From NCBI GenBank assembly GCA_026391525.1, contig JAPLEF010000168.1, forward strand, positions 1-39,382: 39,382 nucleotides of DNA, given 5' to 3'. The position numbers and the translations under genes are program-made. This document shows, piece by piece, positions 32,761 to 39,382 of the stretch (its first letter is position 1; each line of letters opens with the position of its first letter). This DNA comes from Sphingobacteriales bacterium. GTDB lineage: Bacteria > Bacteroidota > Bacteroidia > Chitinophagales > Chitinophagaceae. Under the pieces are notes generated by a model. It made no database searches and had not been told where the DNA came from. It saw only the letters and a program-made list of their open reading frames with translations.

Positions 32761-34308
32761 TTGACTAAGGAATTAATTATTAATGCCATTCCGCAAGGGG
32801 TTGAAATAGCCTTGCTGGAAGATAAGATGTTGGTAGAGTTGCATAGCGAAAAAGCTGATGCCAACTTTGCTGTGGGCGATTTATATCTTGGTAAAGTAAA
32901 GAAGCTGATTCCTGGTTTAAATGCTGCTTTTGTAGAAGTAGGTTTTGAAAAGGATGCGTTTTTACATTATACCGACCTGAGCCCGTATGTTCGGTCTATT
33001 TTGAAATTCACCCAACTTTCCATCGCACAAAAAAAAGGGGAGCTTTCTGATTTTTCCAAATTCAGGGTTGAACCTGAAATCATCAAAACAGGAAAAATCA
33101 ATGAAGTGCTTACCGGAAAACCCAATATACTTGTTCAGATTCTTAAAGAACCCATAGCTGCAAAAGGCCCCAGGTTGAGCTGCGAATTGTCGTTGCCCGG
33201 GCGATTTGTTGTAGTAACCCCCTTTAACGACATTGTTGCCGTTTCCAGAAAAATTCATTCTTCCGAAGAAAGAAAAAGACTTCAAAAAATCATCGAAGCT
33301 GTAAAGCCCAAAAACCTCGGCGTAATCGTGCGCACAGCAGCAGAAGGCAAACATACAGCAGAACTGCATGAAGATTTACTGAGCCTTGAAAATACCTGGA
33401 AAACCATTCAGCAAAACCTTGCCGGAGCTGTTGCCCCAACCCGTATTCTCAGTGAGCAGGGCAAAACCAATAGCATACTCAGAGATCTGCTGAATGCAGA
33501 TTTCAACAGGATTGTGGTGAACGATAAAACCATATACGCTGAAACTAAAAGCTATATCCAACGTATCGCTCCCGATAAAGCAGATATCATTTCTTTTTAT
33601 AACAATGGTCTTCCCATCTTCGACCATTATGGTGTAACCAAACAGGTTAAAGCATCTTTCGGTAAAACCGTTAACCTTCCCAGCGGGGCTTATCTGATCG
33701 TTGAACATACTGAAGCACTTCATGTGATTGATGTGAACAGTGGTTACAAAAGTGTCAGCAACAATCAGGAGCAAAATGCGCTGGAAACCAATCTGGAAGC
33801 CGCTAAAGAAATTGCACGCCAGCTTCGCCTTCGCGATTTGGGGGGTATAATCGTAGTAGACTTCATAGACATGAAGTTGATGGACAATAAAAAGAAGCTT
33901 GCAGATGCGATGGATGAGTACATGCATACCGATCGCGCCAAACATGCGGTATTGCCCATCACCAAATTCGGGCTCATGCAAATTACGCGCCAACGCATGA
34001 AGCCTGAAATGAATATCAATACGAGCGAAGTTTGCCCCAGTTGCAATGGAACCGGAAAAATCTCATCAACCCTTATTTTAGAGGATGAAATTGCCAAGAA
34101 CCTCAATTACCTCATCATGCAGCGCCATAAAGGGCTCACGATTGAAGTTCATCCAATCTTATATAACTACCTCACCAGTGGTTTTCCTTCACGACGTTTG
34201 AAATGGTGCTGGAAATACAAACAACTTATTAAAGTTAAAATCAACAACGCCTATCACCTTACCGAGTTCAGGTTTTTTGATGACAACGATGAAGAAATCA
34301 AGTTGTAA
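32761..34308 (+). CDS. rng: Ribonuclease E/G family endoribonuclease
   Basis: A 515-residue endoribonuclease of the RNase E/G family, acting in rRNA maturation and mRNA decay. The N-terminal S1 domain includes VGDLYLGKVKKLIPGLNAAFVEVG. The catalytic Mg ligands are D324 (HVIDVNSG) and D367 (IIVVDFIDM), and the zinc-link CPSCNGTG is at C425-C428. The long C-terminal scaffold of E. coli RNase E is absent, so RNase G is the better name. The start is TTG at 32761. It lies in the conserved mutY-HU-rng neighbourhood of Bacteroidota. Confidence 0.95.
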   Translation: MTKELIINAIPQGVEIALLEDKMLVELHSEKADANFAVGDLYLGKVKKLIPGLNAAFVEVGFEKDAFLHYTDLSPYVRSILKFTQLSIAQKKGELSDFSKFRVEPEIIKTGKINEVLTGKPNILVQILKEPIAAKGPRLSCELSLPGRFVVVTPFNDIVAVSRKIHSSEERKRLQKIIEAVKPKNLGVIVRTAAEGKHTAELHEDLLSLENTWKTIQQNLAGAVAPTRILSEQGKTNSILRDLLNADFNRIVVNDKTIYAETKSYIQRIAPDKADIISFYNNGLPIFDHYGVTKQVKASFGKTVNLPSGAYLIVEHTEALHVIDVNSGYKSVSNNQEQNALETNLEAAKEIARQLRLRDLGGIIVVDFIDMKLMDNKKKLADAMDEYMHTDRAKHAVLPITKFGLMQITRQRMKPEMNINTSEVCPSCNGTGKISSTLILEDEIAKNLNYLIMQRHKGLTIEVHPILYNYLTSGFPSRRLKWCWKYKQLIKVKINNAYHLTEFRFFDDNDEEIKL

Positions 34309-34391
34309 AGGAAAAGAATTTCAATACGATTAGCATGTGGAAGAGAGGAATGCCATCCCACTGTAAGAATCTTTAGTGTTACCTTTACCTT

Positions 34392-35072
34392 ATGGAACCC
34401 GAACTCAGCAATATCCTCTGGAAACATCAGGTTGAATTTCATCCGGTTGTTCCCTTCGATAGGTTAAATGAAAGGGTGGTGGAAATGAATTTTACTGCTT
34501 CCAATTTAGAACTGAGCACTGAATTGATTGCAGATACGGGTCGGTTTTCCTCCTGGATAGAACATCACCTCGTAGAAAACAAAGCAAGATATGGAGTGGG
34601 AGGTTATCGGGAAAAAAGGATATTATATAAGCGCAGCAGCCTTTTTGAAGATAAGGAGCCGAGATGTTTGCACCTCGGTATCGATATTTGGGGTGCAGCC
34701 GGCACTCCGGTAATGACACCACTTGGGGGAATGGTGCACAGCTTTGCTTTCAATGACCATTTTGGTGATTATGGGGCAACCATCATTTTGCAGCATCAGC
34801 TTGAAACCATTAATTTCTTTACCCTTTACGGGCATCTGGCACTGGACGATCTGGGTCATATCCGGGAAGGTCAATTCATCACCCGGGGTGAAACATTCGC
34901 TCATTTTGGAAAGCCCGAAGAAAATGGACAATGGCCTCCGCACCTCCATTTTCAGGTGATTGCAGATATGGGAATTCTTCAGGGTGATTATCCGGGCGTG
35001 TGTAAAATCAGTGAAGCAGCACATTATCTATCCAATTCCCCGGATCCTTCCCCATTATTGACACTGCCTTAA
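34392..35072 (+). CDS. M23-family peptidase domain protein, no signal peptide
   Basis: A 226-residue protein with an intact LytM/M23 zinc site: H94 and D98 (HLGID), H148 (YGHL) and H184/H186 (HLHF). The N-terminal 80 residues have no known fold or signal peptide, so it seems cytoplasmic, unlike most M23 murein hydrolases. Similar M23 domains occur fused between a phosphotransferase-like and an aminotransferase domain in some bacteria; here the domain stands alone. The substrate is unknown. It is placed between rng and dxs on the same strand. Confidence 0.88.
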   Translation: MEPELSNILWKHQVEFHPVVPFDRLNERVVEMNFTASNLELSTELIADTGRFSSWIEHHLVENKARYGVGGYREKRILYKRSSLFEDKEPRCLHLGIDIWGAAGTPVMTPLGGMVHSFAFNDHFGDYGATIILQHQLETINFFTLYGHLALDDLGHIREGQFITRGETFAHFGKPEENGQWPPHLHFQVIADMGILQGDYPGVCKISEAAHYLSNSPDPSPLLTLP

Positions 35073-35174
35073 CAAAATTGTAAAAAGCTCAACATAAATC
35101 GCTTTATCTTGTTTATCAGTGCAGGTTCTCTATATTAATGCTAATTTTACAAAGGGAGTAACAATACCTTAAAT

Positions 35175-37100
35175 ATGGAAATAAAAGCAGGCCAATTGCT
35201 CAGGCAGATCGATAACCCCACAGATCTTAAAAAACTTTCAAAAGACCAGATGCAACAGGTATGTGATGAGTTGCGTCAGTATATCATTGATGTGGTGAGT
35301 GTTTATGGAGGTCATTTTGGTGCCAGTTTAGGCGTTGTGGAACTTTCTGTTGCCCTGCATTATGTATTCAACACCCCTTACGATCAGTTGGTATGGGATG
35401 TAGGCCATCAGGCATATGGACATAAAATACTTACCGGACGAAGGGATAGTTTCCCTACCAATAGAAAATATCATGGCTTAAGTGGTTTCCCCAAAAGAAG
35501 TGAAAGTGAATACGACACGTTTGGTGTAGGTCATTCTTCTACTTCAATTTCAGCAGCGTTGGGCATGGCAATGGCTTCTCATTACAAAGGAGAGAAAAAC
35601 CGCCAGCATGTAGCTGTAATTGGCGACGGGGCAATGACTGCAGGTTTGGCTTTTGAAGCGATGAACCATGCAGGTATAGAAAAAAGCAATGTACTGATCA
35701 TCCTCAATGATAATTGCATGAGTATCGACCCAAATGTTGGGGCGCTGAAAGAATATCTTACCGATATCACCACTTCTCATGCTTACAATGAATTGCGCGA
35801 TAATGTATGGAAAGCGTTGGGCAAACTGCCTGTTGGTAAAAATTTCAGTCGCGAAATGGCCAGTAAACTGGAAGCAAGTTTGAAAGGCATGGTGAGTAAA
35901 AGCAGCAACCTCTTCGAATCGTTACAATTGCGGTATTTTGGTCCGATTGATGGACACAATATTATCAAACTGATCGAAACCCTGAGCGATTTAAAAGACA
36001 TTCCAGGTGCCAAAATCCTGCACATCAAAACGGTTAAGGGAAAAGGTTATGAGTTGGCAGAGAAAGACCAAACCAAGTGGCATGCACCGGGATTGTTCGA
36101 TAAAGTGACCGGAGAAATTTTCAAGAAAGCTTACGATATACCGCAGCCACCAAAATATCAGGATGTTTTCGGCCATACCATTATTGAGTTGGCAGAAAAG
36201 AATGAAAAAATCATGGGTATTACTCCGGCTATGCCGAGTGGCAGTTCATTGAAATTCATGATGGATAAAATGCCCGACCGTGCTTTTGATGTGGGGATAT
36301 GCGAACAACATGCGGTTACCTTAAGTGCCGGTATGGCTACACAGGGATTGAAAGTGTTCTGTAATATTTACTCATCATTCATGCAAAGGGCATACGATAT
36401 GGTGGTGCATGATGTTGCGATCCAGAAATTGCCGGTCATCTTTTGTTTAGACCGCGCCGGATTGGTTGGAGAAGATGGTCCTACCCATCATGGCTGTTAT
36501 GATATCGCGTATATGCGTTGCATCCCCAACATGATTGTGAGTGCGCCGATGAATGAATCGGAGCTCCGTAATTTGATGTATACTGCTCAGTTAGAAAGCA
36601 ACCAGTTACCTTTTGTGATCCGTTATCCACGTGGGGAAGGTGTGATGCCCGAATGGCGTACAGAGATGAAAGAAATAAAAGTGGGTACCGGACGTAAATT
36701 GAAAGACGGTGTGGATATTGCTATCTTAAGTTTTGGCCATCCGGGAAATTTTGCAGCCTCAGCAATCAGGGATGTTCGAGCAGAAGGCATCAACCCGGCG
36801 CATTACGACATGCGATTTGTGAAACCGTTGGATGAAGAAATGCTGCATGAAGTGTTTAGCCGTTATCATAAGATCATTACCGTAGAAGATGGCACTGTTG
36901 TTGGAGGCTTTGGTTCTGCTATTTTGGAGTTCATGAACTCATATGGCTATAAGGCAGATGTACGTATCATGGGTATTCCCGATCGTTTGGTAGAGCATGG
37001 CACACCAAAGCAGCTTTATGAAGAGATCGGGATTGATGCGAATGCTATTGCTGAAGTTTTACGGGAACTTGCTTTGGCTCCAGTAATTGCCGTTCAATAG
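35175..37100 (+). CDS. dxs: 1-deoxy-D-xylulose-5-phosphate synthase
   Basis: A 641-residue thiamine-diphosphate enzyme that joins pyruvate and glyceraldehyde 3-phosphate, the first step of the MEP isoprenoid pathway. H47 (GGHFGASLG) and H78 (DVGHQAYGH) flank the thiamine site; GDGAMTAG (150-157) binds the diphosphate. The second half has GICEQHAVTLSAG with the catalytic Glu, RAGLVGEDGPTHHG and RYPRGEG. Length is normal. ATG start; a strong terminator follows at 37158-37190. ispG of the same pathway lies elsewhere in the window. Confidence 0.97.
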   Translation: MEIKAGQLLRQIDNPTDLKKLSKDQMQQVCDELRQYIIDVVSVYGGHFGASLGVVELSVALHYVFNTPYDQLVWDVGHQAYGHKILTGRRDSFPTNRKYHGLSGFPKRSESEYDTFGVGHSSTSISAALGMAMASHYKGEKNRQHVAVIGDGAMTAGLAFEAMNHAGIEKSNVLIILNDNCMSIDPNVGALKEYLTDITTSHAYNELRDNVWKALGKLPVGKNFSREMASKLEASLKGMVSKSSNLFESLQLRYFGPIDGHNIIKLIETLSDLKDIPGAKILHIKTVKGKGYELAEKDQTKWHAPGLFDKVTGEIFKKAYDIPQPPKYQDVFGHTIIELAEKNEKIMGITPAMPSGSSLKFMMDKMPDRAFDVGICEQHAVTLSAGMATQGLKVFCNIYSSFMQRAYDMVVHDVAIQKLPVIFCLDRAGLVGEDGPTHHGCYDIAYMRCIPNMIVSAPMNESELRNLMYTAQLESNQLPFVIRYPRGEGVMPEWRTEMKEIKVGTGRKLKDGVDIAILSFGHPGNFAASAIRDVRAEGINPAHYDMRFVKPLDEEMLHEVFSRYHKIITVEDGTVVGGFGSAILEFMNSYGYKADVRIMGIPDRLVEHGTPKQLYEEIGIDANAIAEVLRELALAPVIAVQ

Positions 37101-37157
37101 CGCTTGCAGTTATGTGATATTAGGTCTTTTTTTTTCTAAAATAGTTATGGAAAAATG

Positions 37158-37190
37158 TGCGTTCCTCATCTCAAGAGGAACGCATTTTTT
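37158..37190 (+). terminator. Strong intrinsic terminator after dxs
   Basis: TGCGTTCCTC (37158-37167) and GAGGAACGCA (37175-37184) form a perfect 10-bp stem with a 7-base loop, followed by TTTTTT. An A-rich stretch precedes it, so it may act in both directions. The next start codon begins at 37191, right after the T-tract. Confidence 0.92.
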
Positions 37191-37826
37191 ATGCTACAAA
37201 GAATCATTTTCCTATTATTCATTTTAGCAGGCACCTTCCTTTTGCTCTTGATTGGGAGAGAAGCTAAAAACAATGTACCGGCACCCATTATTTTATCTCA
37301 TCATCCGATAAAAAATCACCCAAATTCTGGCATACGACTAGCAGCTATGGCAGCAGAATTGAAGCATTTGGCTAAAGGAGAGGGCTACAACAGGCGTTAT
37401 TGTTTTCTTATTGACTTTAAAATACCTTCAGGCAAAAACCGGTTCTTTGTGTATGATATGGAGAAGGATTCAGTTTTGGTGAGCGGGTTGGTTACACACG
37501 GTAGTGGGAGTGATGTGGCTGGAAAGGCTGTTATTTTTTCGAACGAAGCTGGTAGCAATGCTAGTTCATTGGGTATTTATGCAGTCGGGGATTCCTATCA
37601 GGGGCGTTTTGGATTGGCATATAAACTACATGGATTAAATGCTACTAATAGCCGGGCGTTTGAACGGTTTGTTGTATTACATGCACATAGCTGTGTACCT
37701 TCAGCAGAGGTGGCGCCAGAAACGATTTGTGTCAGTTTGGGATGCCCAACAGTGGCTCCTGATTTTTTGGAAAGGCTACGTAATTATCTTAATGAAGGTA
37801 AATTGCTGATGCGGATATATCAGTAA
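37191..37826 (+). CDS. YkuD_2-type murein L,D-transpeptidase-like protein
   Basis: A 211-residue protein with an N-terminal signal anchor (MLQRIIFLLFILAGTFLLLL) and the YkuD_2 catalytic-domain pattern. VTHGSGSD, the histidine-containing VLHAHSC and the catalytic cysteine in VSLGC (C185) are present, followed by PTVAPDFLERL. Family members are thought to cross-link or modify peptidoglycan. An in-frame ATG at 37155 lies inside the dxs terminator hairpin and would spoil the signal anchor, so 37191 is preferred. No promoter can be fitted between the terminator and this start. Confidence 0.87.
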   Translation: MLQRIIFLLFILAGTFLLLLIGREAKNNVPAPIILSHHPIKNHPNSGIRLAAMAAELKHLAKGEGYNRRYCFLIDFKIPSGKNRFFVYDMEKDSVLVSGLVTHGSGSDVAGKAVIFSNEAGSNASSLGIYAVGDSYQGRFGLAYKLHGLNATNSRAFERFVVLHAHSCVPSAEVAPETICVSLGCPTVAPDFLERLRNYLNEGKLLMRIYQ

Positions 37827-37917
37827 GTTCAATGGATAAAATTCTTTTTTGGAATTTCCGATACTTTCTCTTCCTTATTTTATTACATTTAGTACCAGAA
37901 ACCAAAAGCCATAATAT

Positions 37918-38304
37918 ATGTCAACATCCACCGGTTCGCTGGGAGCCTTTTCTATAAGCGTGAGTGTTAAAGACCTTAAGGCTTCCATCACATTTTATCA
38001 AGCGCTAGGTTTTGTTTGTTTTGCTGAACCGCCCGGATCCAATTATGCCATTATGAAAAATGGCAATGCTTTGGTGGGTTTATTTCAGGGGATGTTTACA
38101 GGAAACATACTCACCTTCAATCCGGGTTGGGATGATAACGCAAAGTTGATTGAGGGATTTACAGATGTACGTGAGATTCAAAAATCCTTAAAAGAAAAGC
38201 AAATCAGTTTGGTATCTGAAGCTGCGGAAGAAACTACCGGGCCTGCCAGTTTGATGCTCACCGACCCTGATGGCAATATGATTTTGATAGATCAGCATGT
38301 GTGA
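37918..38304 (+). CDS. VOC (glyoxalase-like) superfamily protein
   Basis: A 128-residue vicinal-oxygen-chelate protein with the paired beta-alpha-beta-beta-beta layout: an N-terminal AFSISVSVKDLKASITFYQALGF and a C-terminal SLMLTDPDGNMILIDQHV with the usual Asp-Pro-Asp-Gly-Asn turn. Candidate metal ligands are not the standard His/Glu set in all positions, so the chemistry is open. The ATG at 37918 gives a complete domain. The neighbouring genes give no hint of function. Confidence 0.9.
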   Translation: MSTSTGSLGAFSISVSVKDLKASITFYQALGFVCFAEPPGSNYAIMKNGNALVGLFQGMFTGNILTFNPGWDDNAKLIEGFTDVREIQKSLKEKQISLVSEAAEETTGPASLMLTDPDGNMILIDQHV

Positions 38305-38358
38305 TGCTTTTTCGTAGTTATAATTTTTTTTATTTTTCTTAATCAAAACCCAAACATC

Positions 38359-38889
38359 TTGAACAAAGTAACTGCTGTTTTAATTTTTTCACTGATTGTG
38401 GTCTCTTCCTGTAAGGATAAAGCTGCTAAAGTGAACATTCCAGATGACAGCTATAAAGCGACGCAAACCAAGGCTATTGCAGCCATGCTCGATTCGTTCA
38501 ATATAGCTGCAGCTAATGCTGATGCAGATCGTTATTTCAATTACTTCACCAGCGATGCTATTTTTATCGGCACGGATGCTACTGAGCATTGGGATAAGGA
38601 TTCGTTCCGTAAATGGTCGGCTCCGTTTTTTGAAAAGAAGAGAACCTGGAAGTTTACGGCATTGCAAAGGCATATTTATTTTGGCAATCACACAGACATC
38701 GCCTGGTTTGATGAATTGCTGAATACTTCGATGAAAATCTGCCGTGGTTCCGGCGTGTTGGTTTTTCAAAATAACCAATGGAAAGTGCAGCAATATGTTT
38801 TATCTACAACGGTTCCTAATGAAGTGGTAGATACGGTGGTAGCCATAAAAGCCTCGAGAGAAGATGAGTTGATTAAAACCTTGAAGTAA
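38359..38889 (+). CDS. NTF2/SnoaL-like lipoprotein
   Basis: A 176-residue lipoprotein. The signal peptide MNKVTAVLIFSLIVVSS precedes lipidated C18. The body matches the SnoaL-like/NTF2 cone fold (ANADADRYFNYFTSDAIFIGTDATEHWDKDSFRKW..., ending with NNQWKVQQYVLS). Such exported members are of unknown function and may bind small molecules. The start is TTG at 38359, chosen because it gives a complete signal peptide and no ATG is available. Confidence 0.86.
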   Translation: MNKVTAVLIFSLIVVSSCKDKAAKVNIPDDSYKATQTKAIAAMLDSFNIAAANADADRYFNYFTSDAIFIGTDATEHWDKDSFRKWSAPFFEKKRTWKFTALQRHIYFGNHTDIAWFDELLNTSMKICRGSGVLVFQNNQWKVQQYVLSTTVPNEVVDTVVAIKASREDELIKTLK

Positions 38890-39382
38890 GGAAGCTGGTT
38901 TGGGGTTCAAGGTTTTTGGTTTGAAGTTTTTGATATAAGTTAAGGGCACTTCCTAACTTCATCATTCCACATTCCTTGTTCATTATTCCTTGTTCATTAT
39001 TCAATATTCAGATCGGTCAGCAACGTCCCGTTCCGGAGACGGTGCTGAGAAGTGATGCAAGTAAAAACACTTCCCAACTTCATCATTCAACATTCCTTGT
39101 TCATTATTCCTTGTTCATTATTTCTTGTTCATTATTCCTTGTTCATTATTCAATATTCAGATCGGTCAGCAACGTCCCGTTCCGGAGACGGTGCTGAGAA
39201 GTGAGTTTTTGACGCAAGTAGACGGCACTTCCCAACTTCATCATTCAACATTCCTTGTTCATTATTCCTTGTTCATTATTCCTTGTTCATTATTCAATAT
39301 TCAGATCGGTCAGCAACGTCCCGTTCCGGAGACGGTGCTGAGAAGTGATGCAAGTAAAAACACTTCCCAACTTCATCATTCA
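38890..39382. repeat. Nested tandem-repeat array, continues past window
   Basis: No gene is seen here. Three units start with CACTTCC at 38947, 39068 and 39226 (lengths 121, 158 and 135) and a fourth begins at 39361. Each has 2, 4 and 3 copies of a 14-base AT-rich inner repeat (TTCCTTGTTCATTA), then an identical 44-base GC-richer core (39011-39054, 39160-39203, 39304-39347). The core can fold with TCAGCA/TGCTGA and CCGT/ACGG arms. An open frame at 38976-39197 is a repeat artefact. Confidence 0.9.

Noticed and set aside
37155-37190. Upstream ATG for the YkuD_2 gene at 37155
   Set aside because: It lies in the dxs terminator stem and would put a charged stretch ahead of the signal anchor.
38976-39197. 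73-residue open frame in the terminal array
   Set aside because: It only translates the tandem repeats and shows repeated peptide blocks as a result.
38947-39382. CRISPR array
   Set aside because: Units have no unique spacers of constant length; variation is in whole 14-base copies. No cas genes are in the window.

Overview
The window looks like chromosome from a gliding-lineage Bacteroidota, most likely the family Chitinophagaceae. Four observations support this. The gldE-gldD pair sits in the gene order gldE-gldD next to ssb, mutY, an HU-like gene and rng. IspG is the long two-part form. LeuRS lacks a zinc-knuckle cysteine pair. Many genes have a TAnnTTTG -7 box, the Bacteroidota sigma-A signature, instead of a Shine-Dalgarno-led layout. 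No rRNA, tRNA, CRISPR array, insertion sequence or prophage was recognised.

Layout. 1-756 is an accessory edge: a 5'-truncated HigA-like antitoxin, then non-coding DNA with an attC-like imperfect palindrome and a 13-bp inverted repeat. 757-4067 (minus) holds a small conserved protein and leuS. 4316-8506 (plus) is a run of ftsX, a DUF3098 protein, uppP, a UMF1-type MFS transporter and an MBL-fold hydrolase. 8514-10288 (minus) holds a DUF3108 protein and a flippase-like membrane protein. ruvC diverges from these and converges on an HIT protein. greA, a 2-hydroxyacid dehydrogenase and ridA follow on minus. A degenerate 3-hydroxyacyl-CoA dehydrogenase-like gene overlaps tsaB on plus. A cysteine-free ArsR-type regulator precedes a CstB-like persulfide dioxygenase/rhodanese.

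16504-19159 (minus) is a compact signalling operon: lipoprotein, 7-TM protein, sensorless histidine kinase and NarL-type regulator. It diverges from a 71-residue LuxR-HTH protein across a region with tandem palindromes. 19788-31226 is a long minus-strand stretch: mutY, ssb, gldE, gldD, a DUF3109 protein, a class D beta-lactamase, a BatB-BatC fusion, ispG, nadB and a lipid A-type acyltransferase. From 31275 onwards (plus) come an HU-like protein, a TPR protein, a 29-residue highly basic peptide, rng, an M23 peptidase, dxs, a YkuD_2-type protein, a VOC protein and an NTF2-like lipoprotein. The window ends in a nested tandem-repeat array that runs off the edge.

Themes. Envelope building: uppP and ftsX for the cell wall and division, dxs and ispG for isoprenoid precursors that feed undecaprenyl phosphate, the acyltransferase, M23 and YkuD_2 proteins. 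Gliding and protein export: gldD and gldE. Genome and RNA maintenance: ruvC, mutY, ssb, HU, greA, rng. Eight to nine genes appear to start with TTG. The least explained parts are the signalling operon with its palindromes, the cysteine-free ArsR next to a persulfide dioxygenase, the 29-residue basic peptide, the HU gene with no good start codon, and the terminal repeat array.
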